Assembly: GCA_030374765.1 (NCBI GenBank)
Contig: JARGXX010000138.1
Location: forward strand, 434,001 to 498,000
Source: Agarophyton chilense
Taxonomy: Eukaryota; Rhodophyta; Florideophyceae; Gracilariales; Gracilariaceae
DNA: 64,000 nucleotides
Direction of reading: 5' to 3'
Part shown: in pieces, positions 23,101 through 34,502 of the stretch
Position numbering within the stretch: position 1 is the first letter of the stretch
Layout of the letters: each line of letters begins with the position of its first letter
Translations under genes and position numbers: made by a program
Notes under the pieces: generated by a model
The model's input: the letters and a program-made list of their open reading frames with translations, nothing else
What the model was told of the DNA's origin: nothing
The model's database searches: none

Positions 23101-24407
23101 CTAGAAAACACCTTTTCCCTCATTGCTAATCGAAATTAAGCTAGAGCTCTTGTTTCGAAAACATATGCCGTTTTTAGCGTGTTTACCTCTTCCTTTGTAG
23201 TGTGTTTTGTGTGGTGTTTTGTTTTTCTTTTTGTGATTCCATAAGTGTTGTCGAGCCGATTTCGTATTTCTTACGTACTGCCGTATTTGTAGCACTGGCT
23301 CTTTTCTACATGCACAGTTGCTTTTCTCAGATTTATCTTACCATCTTCCTTCACCATCCTTCTTTTTTCTTTTGAAAAATCAGTCGCTCGCAAGACGACG
23401 CCCGCTTTCTGCGTTGTTTCTATGAACATCCACCAGCTACCGGGATCTTTGCTGTCTCTCGTCGAATACTACATCAAGATTCCTAGAATTCACCAAGGCT
23501 TCCACTTGAGGTTTCGTGTGCGGCGAGGTACCAGAGTGCAGCATAAATAAATGGACTTGGGCTGCTTCCATGACTTTAGCTCGAGCAACTGCAGCACTTA
23601 TTTTGGAAAAATCCTTAAGATTTCCATTTGAGTTTCGGTTCTTTTCAAATTTTGGCTTTTGGCATGAATCAGTCTTTTGTTTATTTTTGAACTTGATGCC
23701 TAATTTATTCACAAGATTCATCGGATTTAGAAAACATCCGGCCGTTGAATGGTTGTTACGATGACATATTTTACAGTTGCAAAGTTTTTGGACAGCGTTG
23801 GATTGCAGGGAAGAGAACAGTAGCACAGTATCAATGTCTTGTGTGCATCGAGAAATCCAGCAGAAACAGTCTCCCAGGTTGATTGTTCATCCGAGAGCTT
23901 CTTAATTGCCACAAAAACTGCACAGAGTTCGAAAGCTTCAATAAAAGCAACCAATAATTCGATTTGCAACTCCTCGGAGAAAGACATCCGGGTATTTTCT
24001 AGTTTCGACATGAGGCTTCGGGTTTTGTCAATATGGATCCCTAGCGGCTCAGATATGGATTGAAAATTCAAGAAAACAAGCTCACACATCTTATTGATTC
24101 GAGACGCCGTGGATGATTAAATTAAAACGGGCGTCATGCATAGTCGCAATTTTGCAAGGATGGCCAATATTAAATCGACCTATTCGTAGATGTCGTTGGA
24201 TAGAGTTGCAACAATGATCTCACTTTCTCTTCTCTGGTCATCATCAAATTTGCGTTTTATCTCATTGTTCTGGCCATATGGGTTCCTCGATTTGTTAAGA
24301 ACTTTGGCAAGTCGTTTTGCTTCATATGCTGCTTCAACACGAATTTTCCACATACGATAGTCATCGTGTTCAAAAAGCAGATTGATCTTAAATCGATCGA
24401 GTTCCAT
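23101..24407 (-). pseudogene. Decayed copia gag and protease fragment
   Basis: The minus strand starts at 24407 with MELDRFKINLLFEHDDYRMW, a typical copia Gag start with a DDYRMWK block. It continues in shifted frames through a Gag core (24089-23727) to a zinc knuckle CKICHRNNHSTAGC near 23740-23780. A degenerate protease motif LHSGTS lies near 23530. Below 23437 the frame is hard to follow. No RT or integrase remains and no LTR was identified. It is a different copia lineage from the element at 24524-29153, whose zinc motif is unlike this one. Confidence 0.72.
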
Positions 24408-24518
24408 GACGAATTGATGGTAGAAAACGAAAAGAAAAGCCCCTAAGAGAAAGCGGAGGTCAAAGTGTGCAGGTCTACAAAAATATACCTATAACCTGTC
24501 TGATCTCATTACTGTGAA

Positions 24519-24523
24519 CAAAT
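24519..24523. repeat. Target site duplication CAAAT (left)
   Basis: CAAAT directly precedes the left LTR and is repeated at 29154-29158. Confidence 0.93.
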
Positions 24524-24613
24524 TGTGAGAGGAAGACTCTGCCTCCTTCTTTACTTGTCGCTATCGTCGTCGCTTGTGCGCTTAAGTGCGTCCTTGCACT
24601 GTAATGTTTGACT
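24524..24613 (-). repeat. Copia 3' LTR
   Basis: About 90 bp, aligned with 29069-29153 over the whole length with a few substitutions and small indels. Its inner first base appears mutated (AG instead of TG on the minus strand). Confidence 0.9.
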
Positions 24614-24640
24614 TTTCAGAAATGCGGCGCAGCAAGATGT

Positions 24641-27600
24641 TCATGATGGTGTTTGACAGTCCCCGGTTGCTGCGTCGCATTTTGTTGCTGAATTGGGGAG
24701 GATGTTTAGTTGTCTGCGAAGTTCTTGGAATCTTGCCTTATGAAGAGGCTTCGTGAAGAGGTCGGCGAGCATTTGGGCTGTGGGTGTGCGGTGCAGCGTG
24801 ATATGTTTCTCAGCAAGGTTGTGTTGTAAGTAGTGATGTCGAAGGTCAAGGTATTTCCTACGTTTTTTGGGAGCATGGTTCTCTGCGATGAGTATCGCTG
24901 AGTTGTTGTCGATGTAATGAGGGGTTGGATGGTCAGACTTGAAAGGGGTTGCTTCCATAAGGTTTCGAAGCCATTTTGTATGGCGTGTCGCATTTGTCGC
25001 TGCTATGTATTCCGATTCCGTTGTGGAGAGCGCTACTATATTTTGTTTTCTTGACAGCGAAGATATCGGTGTGTCATTGAAGAGGTGGACGTTGCCTGTG
25101 ATCGACTTTCGATTTTTGGAATTGGCGAAGTCGGCATCGCTGAAGACCGTGAGAAGCTGCTGAGGTTTTGGGGTTATCTGTTTGTAGAGTAGACCATGGG
25201 TGCGTGTGCCTTTCAAATAGCGGAGAAGGGATTTGAGGGCTTGTTGGTGGTGAGTTTGCGGGTGTGTCATGTGTTGGGCAAGCCTGTTCGTTGCGTACAT
25301 GAGATCCGGGCGTGTGCTGTCGGTAATGTAACGAATCTCTCCAAGTATCTGGCGGTACCTTGTTGCTTCTGCGTGAGTGAGGGGTGCGGTGGGGGGTTGT
25401 TGATCTAAATGCGCCAAGGAGTTGTACGGCGTTTGCGAAGGGTTGCAGTCTTGCATGTTTGCTTGCTGAAGAAGAGCGTCTATGCTGTCGGGTTGTGCCA
25501 CATGGATGTTGCCGTTGTTGGTGCGAGTTATGGTCCAGTTTAAGAACCTGGTGGGAGGGCCGAGCCTTTTGAGCTTATACTTTCGAAGAAGTTGTTGGTA
25601 TAAGTCGTCTATGTGTTGTTGGGTTGTGCCAAGAAATAGAAAGTCGTCAATAGTGGTGCTAAGGACTGTATGCCCCGTGGATGTCTTCTTTGTGTACAGG
25701 CAGGGATCATGCTCCGATGCAGTGTAGCCGAGTTTTATGAGGAACTGTTTGAGGCCATGGTTGTAGTAATACGCTGGTGGTGGAGAGCCGTATAGATTTC
25801 CTATTAATCGTCCGTACTTCCCTTCGTGTCGGTACGTGCCGTTGAATTTGGGCATTTGTCGTACATAAACTGGACGTTCGTATTGGTAGGACTCGTGAAG
25901 ATATGCTGATTGAATGTCAAAGTGTTCTAGAGGGTAACCATATGCGGCGTGTGCTGCTATAATCATGCGTTGTGTTGTGCGATCTGCAGTGTAGGTTGTT
26001 ATGTTTTTGGAGTCGAAAGGTAACCCCGGTTTCATTAGATCTCCTCGAAGATTACAGCGTGCTTTGCGCTGTAAGATGTGACCTTCCGCGGATCGTTTAT
26101 ATCGATATAGCATCATTAGGGGAATGATGGATTCCTTGGGCGGAACAAAACTGGCTGGCAGCCATTTTATGCTGGCATACTGATCTATGTTTTGAAGTTG
26201 GTCATCGTGCGCTTTTTGCCACTTTTGTGCATCGGGGTACTACCTGGCTTGTGGGAGCGTGGCCGGGGGTGGTGTGTCCAGCGTAATTTGGTGGGGTGGA
26301 CGTCTGGACCGATTAGCGTTCACTTTGAAGGCGGTCGTGGTCGTGCTGGCGGGGTCCGTTTGTAGATGATAGGGGTGAAAATCACTGGCTCGGAGGGCCT
26401 GATATTGGTTGTTGCGAAGGTTGAGCACTACTATGTGTTCAAATGTGGTTGGGTACATATATCGTGCTGGGGCAGCGCGAGCATCGAGCTTTTTCTTCGG
26501 TGAGTATATTGGAATGGTGCCTAATTGTCCGAAAGTGAAAATGTGTTGCAGCTGCGGTTTGATGCCGTACCACATGTAGTATGGTGATGTGCCTATGCCT
26601 GTGTGGTGAATCAAGTTGTATTTGAACAGTGCGTCCCTCGCGGCGTCTTCCCAGTACTCTTGGCCGAGCTTTGCCGTATGAAGGAGGGCACGTACTGAAT
26701 TCATGATCGTTCGATTGAAGCGTTCTGCTATGGAATTTTCCTGTGGTTGATGTGGGGTCCTAAGGTGGTGTTGGACTTTGTATTTGGCGTATATGTTTTG
26801 CATCTTGTGGGATGTGTATTCTTTTGCATTGCCAGTTCGAAAATCATGTAGTGGATGATTCATACGATGGCGGATGTGGTGCAGACTTTCATCTATGTGT
26901 TTCGGGATGTCTTTGCGGTCTTTGATGAAATGCCCTATTGCAAAGCGGCTTGCTGCGCAGATTAGGAGAAGGAGGTGGTTGTTGCCATGAGTGGACGTGG
27001 GGGATATTGGTCCACAAGTATCAGAGCTGATATATACTCCTGTTTTGTGTTGGTGCGTTTTGCGTTTGTGCGCTGTTGGGTGGAGTTTGGCGTGCTGACA
27101 TGCGCTGCAGCTAATGATGGTGTTGTGTACTAACTTTTGCGGCATGTTCGGAATGAGGCCTAGACCCGCGGATGTGGCGATTTTGTGGGGGTGAGCGTGA
27201 TTTAGGCGTATGTGCCAGTTGTATAGGAGATTCTGTGGGCTTGTGCGAAGCGAGGCTCTGTGGGGATTTGATAATTTGGAGAGGAGACGTGTACTCTGTT
27301 GTTTCGGAAGGTCCACCGTGACTGGTGAGGATGTAGCACGTGATTTTGGTGTTGTTCGACTGGTTGGTCGTGATGTTAAGGTGGTGGGATGTGACGGTAA
27401 ACATGGTATGTTGCGATCAGGTTTTGATTTTTTGTGTGGTTTATGACCTAGCGTGCGAGAGTTGTATGCTGTGCCGAGCTTTCCCTTAAATTGGTATTGA
27501 TTGTTCCGCCATGGAGCTTGAGCTACTATATTCGGGGGGTATCGATGTGTGTCGATTATGTACCCGGCATGAGGAGTGAACGTAACTAGTCCGTATGTGT

Positions 27601-28828
27601 TGGCTAAGTCGTTGACGGACAAGAGGTTATGCTTGATGTGTCGATTGGCTACCGCATAAACGGATATGATGCGGTTACTGTGGTTCGGTTGAATTTTGAT
27701 CTTCCCATGATGTGTGCATGGCGTCTTAGAGTTCGTGGCGGTGTTGGTTCGTACAGTGTGCGAGAGGGGTTGCATGGAGGGAGTGTGAGTGCTGATATGC
27801 GTCAGGTGAGCTCCACTGTCTAGCAAAAACGTACTGTGGGAATTGTTGTCGAGATCGGAGGAGTTGTCGACGGGGGTGGATGACGATGGAAGTGGTGTTG
27901 GAGCTGGATTGAATTGTGGATGCTGGTAGGATGATGGCGGAGGGTATAAGGGATAGCTTCCCTGAAGGTCTGTGTAATGGGCCTGTGGCTTCATGCGATA
28001 TTTGGGGTGTCGACGGTCGTTGCATTCTTCGTCGGTGTGAATTGATTGTATGCCTAGTGCAGTGTGGAATCGGCATGGAGTGAGGCCAGGCGGTAGACGT
28101 TGTGGGGTGTATGCGGGACGTCGATAAGGTCGAAAGGGGCGGTGATAACTCCCCCTGCCACGATAGTCCCCGGTGAAGCGGTACGGAGAATAGTCACCCG
28201 TGAAGGATGTGGAAGACGATGCTTGCGGTGTGGGTCCATAAATCGGTTGGTAAAGCGTTTTCAGTTCTTTGAATGTGTGGAGGAATTGTTTCACTGTTTT
28301 TGGTTTCTGAATGAGAATGAAACCGAGGATGGAGTTCAGTGTGCCGTTCTTTCGCAAACCGTGGATGACGAATTCGACGGTGGTTTCTTCCTCTTTAATG
28401 TTAGGGTACCTGGCGGCGATCATTTTTTGGCGATTAGCTATGTGTGCCTTGACATAATCTTCTATGATGGTATCATTTGTGAATGTGGCATTTTCCGCCT
28501 CGATCTTCAGAAAGCGGTGGTCGTCCTTTGTTGACTGATCAATGTGTTGTTTGATGGACCTGATGAGATCATACGGTCTAGGTCGATCATCTGGTACCAA
28601 AAAAAGTCCTAGAACATGAGCTGGGACACTACTAAGTACTGCCAATAGCAGTTTTGAATTTTTCATTGTGTATGCGTCAAGGTCAGCGGGATCAGTTGGT
28701 TCTGAAGGGTTTCCTCTAATGTGAGGTGTGGCTTTGATCGTGATGGCGTATGTTTCTAATGCCAATGACCAAGGTGCGTAGTTTGAAAGGTCGAGCTCTG
28801 GGAGTTTGGGAGGGCGATTTGTGTCCAT
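24641..28828 (-). CDS. Copia Gag-Pol polyprotein with one in-frame UAG
   Basis: The part from 28828 to 26240 (862 aa) holds a UBN2-type Gag core, a Cys/His motif (PCRFHTALG.. THTDEEC-like), protease LLDSGAHLTHI and an integrase finger (NWHIRLNHAHPHK .. CSACQHAK). The integrase core follows with SSDTCGP and QENSIAERFNRT. The middle catalytic position reads FRTGNAKEY where an Asp-Asn-Gly type block is expected, so the second catalytic Asp appears replaced by Gly. After the TAG at 26240-26242 the same frame continues (YPDAQKWQKAHDDQ) into RT with FDIQSAYLH and TIDDFLFLG. RNase H follows with SDADFANSKNRKS and STTESEYIAATNA. It is otherwise open throughout. Confidence 0.93.
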
Positions 28829-29068
28829 GTTGTGGTATTAATGTGGTTGTTGCATGATATCTTGTGGGACGGGAGTGTCGTTTTGTTCGGTGAGGGTATT
28901 GTGGTATAGTTCGGTGGTTATTTCAGTAATGTCTTTGTTGTGTTGCCGTCGTGCTCGACGGAGGGTGCGCTGGTCGTTCGAATTCGTGGTGCTGGTGGAG
29001 GTATGGAGAGGGGGTTGGGATTGACTACGATTATGTGTGCGGTAGTGGCAGCGAATGGGCGCATAACC

Positions 29069-29153
29069 TGTGGGTGGAAGACTGCCTCCTTTATTTGTCG
29101 CTATCGTCGTCGCTTGTGCGCTTAAGTGGGTCCTTGCACTGTAATGTTTGACA
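29069..29153 (-). repeat. Copia 5' LTR
   Basis: 85 bp, followed by the right target duplication CAAAT at 29154-29158. No clear PBS was recognised inside it. Confidence 0.92.
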
Positions 29154-29162
29154 CAAATCGCT

Positions 29163-30530
29163 GGATTACGACTACGGGAGGACAACTGTTGCACGCCGTT
29201 GGCGTTTACAGTAATAATACGAGAACACCACACACAGCACCTATAAAGGACACCCACTTTTCAGCTATTTCAGCTTTTCCGTTCAATTTTGAGACAAACT
29301 CTTTGACCCTTTTCCAACCGCTGGCGTGTTGAGAGGTACTTTTCAGGATTTCACGAGTGGGGTCACAATTCCGAGGAATGAAGTCCTGGTCGCTTGAAGC
29401 ATGTTTGCCAAGAGCGATATAGAAATTGTTGATAACTGCGCCCATCTCCATTTTGCTTCTTTTGTAATTTTGGACGTTGACGTTCAGAGACGCATCGTGG
29501 GGAATGTCAAGGGTGGGAACTTGTTCGATCCAATTTCTTAGTTTTTTTACATTCACATTTTCAAGGAAAACGTTCCTCTTCCCTCTGGCAGAGAGTTCGA
29601 ACTTCAGAACAGCAAAATGCGAAACGTTTCCGAGCGCATAGAACGGCATCAATACGTGAGAACGTGCCTTGATATAGGTGGCTTTGTTGGAAAGCTGCTC
29701 GTAGACCTGAGGCGGACATTTGTTGATAATGAGCATAAAGTTGATGTGTTCCTTGGGCACCACACCGCTGAGACCATCCAGGACGCAAGCCAGGGATGCA
29801 ACGTCGCCTTTTCGCACGCGTCCGCCCTCAAGCGTTGCCACGAACACGAGCCTGACGCGACAAGGACCACGCAGCGCGTTTGAAATCTGTGCAAAAGTGT
29901 TTCCGTTGGTGTCAATGTCCGCCAGACCGGGCGTGTCCACGCAGGTGAAACCGTGGCTACGCGCTGTTATGGCTTTTTGCGTGAGACCAGTTCCGAATGA
30001 GAGGCCGGACTGGGATGAAATTTTTCCAAGCAGGGTGTTGTGAATGGTTGACTTTCCAACGCCGGGGTTGCCAAGGAGCACGGTTTTGATGGGAACGCCT
30101 GCGCTCATGTTGTTTCGGGGGTTGATCGCTGCACAGAGATGCTGAATGGTGAACAGGGCGATGTGGAGAGAGTTGAAGCAGGGCGGGGGGGTTGTTTAAG
30201 TGCGCCGTGCTCGGGGAGGGAGAAGGCATTGGGGCTGAGAGCAATCAATTAAGGCGATGGGTAGTGTCTCTAGTCGTGTAGCATAACTTTTATTTGTGTA
30301 CACGTGCAAGGATGATGCGTTGCAATTGTTGTGACGAGACGGAATTGTGAGTTGAAGGAAAACGAACACGTTAAGTTGCTGACTTACGGCATTGTGATTG
30401 GAGTGGGCGAGTGTGTCGGCGTTATAGGCGCGCTGCTTCTTTTAAGGTTTGGTTGCGTCGGTGGTGCCATAGATACTGTCAACGTGAGCATGACACGTGG
30501 CAGCGTTCCTCCTTGGTGGTGTCTCTCCGA
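29163..30530. repeat. Left arm of a large inverted repeat
   Basis: About 1.37 kb that matches the inverse of 35023-36470 at high identity. It includes the complete GTPase gene, its 3' flank (GGATTACGACTACGGGAGG at the outer edge) and about 420 bp upstream. The arms differ by an ~85-bp block present only on the right, in the upstream region. The outer edge stops 4 bp from the copia target duplication. Confidence 0.93.
29206..30108 (-). CDS. AIG1/GIMAP-like tail-anchored GTPase (left copy)
   Basis: 300-aa protein. The P-loop GNPGVGKST is at residues 13-21, the G3 motif DTPGLAD at 58-64, and the G4 position reads NKCP (129-132) where NKxD is usual. The last ~16 residues (FIGAVCGVLVLLL) form a hydrophobic C-terminal tail, suggesting insertion into an internal membrane. 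Proteins of this septin-like/AIG1 type bind GTP and often oligomerise on membranes; that role is by family and not shown here. No intron is needed. A near-identical copy lies inverted at 35528-36427. The upstream neighbour in the same orientation is the unknown gene at 31201-31746. Confidence 0.82.
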   Translation of the reverse strand: MSAGVPIKTVLLGNPGVGKSTIHNTLLGKISSQSGLSFGTGLTQKAITARSHGFTCVDTPGLADIDTNGNTFAQISNALRGPCRVRLVFVATLEGGRVRKGDVASLACVLDGLSGVVPKEHINFMLIINKCPPQVYEQLSNKATYIKARSHVLMPFYALGNVSHFAVLKFELSARGKRNVFLENVNVKKLRNWIEQVPTLDIPHDASLNVNVQNYKRSKMEMGAVINNFYIALGKHASSDQDFIPRNCDPTREILKSTSQHASGWKRVKEFVSKLNGKAEIAEKWVSFIGAVCGVLVLLL

Positions 30531-31200
30531 AATGGAGCTACCTAACCACGCAACAGTGCTGTATATTCTACTTTGGCAAGCATCCCAGAATGAAAGTGAC
30601 TACTCTAAGAGACGCATATGCGTTCTCGTACCTAATTTGCAGATGCCAGATTAGGAACTTGTGCCTAGTAAAATCATTGACTACCCAAAAAGGCTGCTTC
30701 GAGTACTAAAACGTTAAGGCTCTAGTAGAATTGCCGAGGTTGTGTAAACATTACAACCTATATGACGACCATAACTTCATACAACCCTGTAGCCTACAAG
30801 AGAAGCACCTGCCTCCGCTTGCTCCCCCCGGTGTGCGGGCAAAAGCGCAAACGGAGGGCAATACTGACCTTCACCAATTATTGAGCATTTGCGTGCATTT
30901 GCACACAACCTCACAAGCGCCCTCACCTTCAACTTGAGGGAATCGAAGCAATTGTGCCCAGTTGCATTTCTCGTATTCTTCGTGTGCACTATGTTTGTCA
31001 AATTCTCTACTTGACAACAACTAGACATAGATTGACTGACAGAATTGTAGTTCCACCAACGCTTTCCACGTTCCAAGCGGGCTCACCAAGTACAGCTTAT
31101 GACATGCCATGAAGGTTTTTTAATCTGTAGTTTTGGTTCTGTACATGTCATGACTACGTTTCTATTTTTCCCCGAGATATTTGCTTGCTGAAGCGCAGTA
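30531..31200. other. Spacer between left unknown gene and left GTPase unit
   Basis: About 670 bp without a supported gene. It shows no clear match to the corresponding spacer on the right (34503-35022), so this part of the cassette has diverged completely or been replaced. Confidence 0.5.
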
Positions 31201-31746
31201 CTATCGAGGTTGGGTGCGTGACCTTCCAATCACAGTGGTAACCATTATCCCATTCCGAAACACCAGCATTGCTACGCCACCGCTGAGGTCGTCTTGTCCA
31301 TCATTGAGGCCGAGATCATCCATCGTTGATCGTAAGTAGACGCGATTCATTTCCACACCTTCTCTCACTCCATCCATCATTGCAAGCTCCATCACCCAGT
31401 CCATCATTTGTGCACCATGTAGCGTCTGTACAATGAAAGAAGAAGCAACGCAATCGCTATCTTGCGTTTCTACATTGAATGCACCCTCTCGCAACTGTCT
31501 TAGTGAAATTTGCAGTGCCATTCCGTTCATGTAAGACGACCAGTTCAGTATGCCTCGCCATGATCTTGATCGCATCATATTTAAGTCTGCCAAAGCTAGT
31601 TTGTCGAAGTCTAAATTTCTTTGGAAGTCCAAAGGCTCTTGGATTTCAAACGGAAATGGGTTGTTTCCCACGCTCTCCGCGAAAAAGAACTCAAACTCTA
31701 AGGCATCGACTGCTCTTATGAACAGGCCTAGGATTTCTAGGTTCAT
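31201..31746 (-). CDS. Unknown conserved gene, left copy
   Basis: 181-aa protein with no domain I recognise. It is a clear homologue of 33915-34502: FEFFFAE against FEFVFAE, SWRGILNWSSYMNGMALQIS against TWRRQLTWSSFMHGMALHIS, DDCVASSFIV against SDCVASSFIV, NGIMVTTVIGR against NAIMVTTVVGR. Conservation of protein while DNA has diverged points to a real coding gene under selection. The start is taken at the ATG giving MNLEILGLF. No signal peptide or membrane segment is seen. It heads the left half of a head-to-head inverted cassette. Confidence 0.7.
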   Translation of the reverse strand: MNLEILGLFIRAVDALEFEFFFAESVGNNPFPFEIQEPLDFQRNLDFDKLALADLNMMRSRSWRGILNWSSYMNGMALQISLRQLREGAFNVETQDSDCVASSFIVQTLHGAQMMDWVMELAMMDGVREGVEMNRVYLRSTMDDLGLNDGQDDLSGGVAMLVFRNGIMVTTVIGRSRTQPR

Positions 31747-33914
31747 TTTGTCTCTTGCGTATTTGTTGTCTTCTCAGATGCTTTTCAGATGTCGAAGTAT
31801 TTTCTGGGTGCTTGTGCCATGTCACGCCACGCCTTGCATTAAAATGTATGGATAAGTAAACTGCTTCGAGCTCCAATATTGTTGGGAAAAAGGGGAAAAT
31901 AAGATGCAGCTTGGAATATGAACAATAATTGACCCAAGGAATAGGAAACCTCTGCTTTAATTTCTCGTTGGTCTAGCATTATGAAAAAGGCTATGAACAT
32001 TTTTTTTCGAAAAGCTGCACTCGTTAACAATAAAAGCGATAAAAAGAATGTTTTGCATCCCTGTTCTCTACTTTTCTGAGTATGTGGCTGATCATAAGTA
32101 GTCTGATCGTCTTTTTTCTTCTCTTCATACAATTCCTTTTTTTACTGGCTTTTCAAGGGACGAAGAAGAAAGATGTTTTATCTTGCTGTGCGCATGGTGA
32201 CGTTTGGGCAAAGCAGTACGGGGCTGACAAATATATTTCAATGACACGATGACATTGACTGAGCATATGCACTGACATCGGACCAGGCACACGTACACAA
32301 ATCCACAAGAAGATAGCGTTGAAAGCTGGACAGTACAGTTTAATTAGATCAATCAGTCCGATCTAAGCATTTTCCATCACACTTTAACTTTAAGAGACGC
32401 TGTACCCTGTACATACCTAGTTCTCTGTCCTCTTGAACTCGATGCTGTGCTGGAAGATTACATCTCCTTCCGTGCTGCGTTCCCAGTGGCACACTGTGAA
32501 ACACAGAACAAGAAACACCTGCGGTCATTAAAACTGTTTTCATGTTTTATACTTGAGACCACCCATTACAATTTCGGCGTTTTGCTTCTCCTCCTTGGAT
32601 TGGTCGGCTTTTCTTTTGATATGGGTTTCATCCTTATTGTTCCAGAGGCCTCAATATGAATTTAATTCCAAACTGCGTCGTGCTTCTCTTTGTGTTTGGG
32701 AAGCTCAATTTGTCGACAGTTACCGAAGAAAGTGATATCTGGCCATTGATTCGTCTGTTCATGTGTTTGAGGAACTGCATCGACTTAATGAAATGGCAGA
32801 CATGACTTTTTTTGTGTTTCAGGGTTAAACAGAGTTCATGTTTTTGGCCCTATTCGAACACGATAAATGACAAAACTCTGGATCTGCTGATCTTTTTGTA
32901 CCTCACTATATGAATGAGAAAAAAACAACAAAAAATGGTGAGAAATCTGAAACTGCACTGGGATGCTTCTGCAGCCAGAAAAGGATGGCAAGTTAGAGCC
33001 ATCAACTTGGACTTGTGTGTGACTGCTTGCCCATTGGTTCACTGTCATCGACGGCACAGATGGAAAACTGTTTCCCGAACCAACGTTGTTACAAAACGTT
33101 ACCTTCAGACCAGAAAGCTGCCTCTCAGCCCTCTCCCCATACATGGGAGATTTGTAACAAAGATGCTCGGAATGGTGAAGCAAAGGAAACCGAAATGTGA
33201 TTCAGCACACCAAAGGTATATTGTGTAGTATTTTTGTATATTTTCACAACGGGCAGCTCGTCTCCAAGCAATCTGTTTTCAGTATGATAAGAAAACGAGC
33301 TCCTGGGCGCACGTGTGCGAGTGTTTTTGTAGACAGCTTAATGATTGCATTAGGCAATTACTCAGCCTCGCATCATGTGCACATTTTCATTGACAAAAAA
33401 ACGCATGAATTTGAGCTAATTTCAGTAAAGCACACTATGGATTTTGTGATTTTTCGAAAAAGGCGCGAAAACAAGATAGAAAGCAATGCATTAAACATCA
33501 TACAAGATGTATGTGTTGAAAGACTTTAGGACAAAACGCAGCATGTTTTGGCAAAGCGAGTAATTGGTTTTATTGTTTAAGCTTTTTCAAGAAATGAAAG
33601 AAATGGCAATATGATTAATAAAGGCACAACTGTTCGGGTGTGCGTTGGACAAAACTGTGATGAAATATTGAGTGCTGCAGCACAGGGGCGCTCATGCTTT
33701 TTTTCTTCTTTTTTCGAGTGATGCATTCATATGTTTTTCTTGGTTGTATCGAAAAATGCAATGAAGGGCATGAGCTATTTAACAGCTTGCTGCCAGTGTT
33801 ACTCATATCGCAGCGCAGGATTGGTGTTTTGCTCGCATTTGGAACAATGATGGTGGTGCCGCACAAGTGTTATACACATGAGACACATGAGAAGCAGAGC
33901 AATGGAGGAGAAAT
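31747..33914. other. Centre of the inverted cassette
   Basis: About 2.2 kb of AT-leaning sequence between the two divergent unknown genes. No supported gene or repeat was seen. It should hold the promoters of both genes. Confidence 0.5.
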
Positions 33915-34502
33915 TTGAAGCAACAAGAGTTGAATGCAACTGCAGCGATGAACAAAATGAGTGACGATATCATCAGCATTCTGACAAACTTGGAATTGCC
34001 AGAGTTTGAATTTGTGTTTGCAGAGCAGCAGCGGAACAGTGCGTTTCGGTTTTGCATTGAGGAGGGCAACAACTTTGACAGAACGTTGACAGTAGACAAA
34101 CAAGCGCTAGAAGACTTGAACCTGACGCGATTGCTGACGTGGAGAAGGCAACTGACATGGTCGTCGTTCATGCACGGAATGGCGCTTCACATATCACTAC
34201 GCCAGGTGCGGGAGGGCAAGTTCAGCGTGGAAACGTACGACGACGACTGCGTAGCTTCCTCGTTCATTGTGAAGACCTGCGTGGGCGGCGATATGACGGA
34301 CGTGATCATGTCACTGGCGCTGGACGACGCGTCGAGAAACGGCGTGCCTTTGGAAGACGTGTATTTGCGACGCACGCTGAGTGCGCCTTGTACGCCCGGC
34401 GAGCGCGTGGAGCGCGGGGGCGTGGCCGTGCTGGTGCTGAAAAACGCCATCATGGTGACTACTGTAGTTGGAAGGACGACCAACGCCGTGGGGCGGCGAT
34501 AG
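33915..34502 (+). CDS. Unknown conserved gene, right copy
   Basis: Up to 195 aa. Homologous to 31201-31746 over nearly its whole length, with the same block order and a Val/Ile-rich C-terminal strand followed by a basic tail (VVGRTTNAVGRR). The true start could be the later Met (MNKMSDD, 33949), which aligns better with the left copy. The right copy is markedly more GC-rich in its second half, where the reading frame uses many GC-ending codons; the left copy does not. The product is unknown. Confidence 0.7.
   Translation: MKQQELNATAAMNKMSDDIISILTNLELPEFEFVFAEQQRNSAFRFCIEEGNNFDRTLTVDKQALEDLNLTRLLTWRRQLTWSSFMHGMALHISLRQVREGKFSVETYDDDCVASSFIVKTCVGGDMTDVIMSLALDDASRNGVPLEDVYLRRTLSAPCTPGERVERGGVAVLVLKNAIMVTTVVGRTTNAVGRR

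Larger units (their letters stand above)
24524..29153 (-). mobile_element. Ty1/copia retrotransposon, nearly intact, very short LTRs
   Basis: The element is 4.63 kb, bounded by a perfect 5-bp duplication CAAAT. Its LTRs are only 85-90 bp (24524-24613 and 29069-29153). On the minus strand they begin TGTCAAACATT and end TCACA or CCACA. One reading frame of about 1,396 codons runs 28828 to 24641 and is interrupted only by a TAG at 26240-26242. The order gag, protease, integrase, RT, RNase H is the copia order. The two LTRs differ at several positions, so the insertion is not brand new. Confidence 0.95.

Noticed and set aside
24524-29158. Larger LTRs for the copia element
   Set aside because: Similarity stops sharply at both ends of the 85-90 bp repeat and the CAAAT duplication fixes the outer edges.
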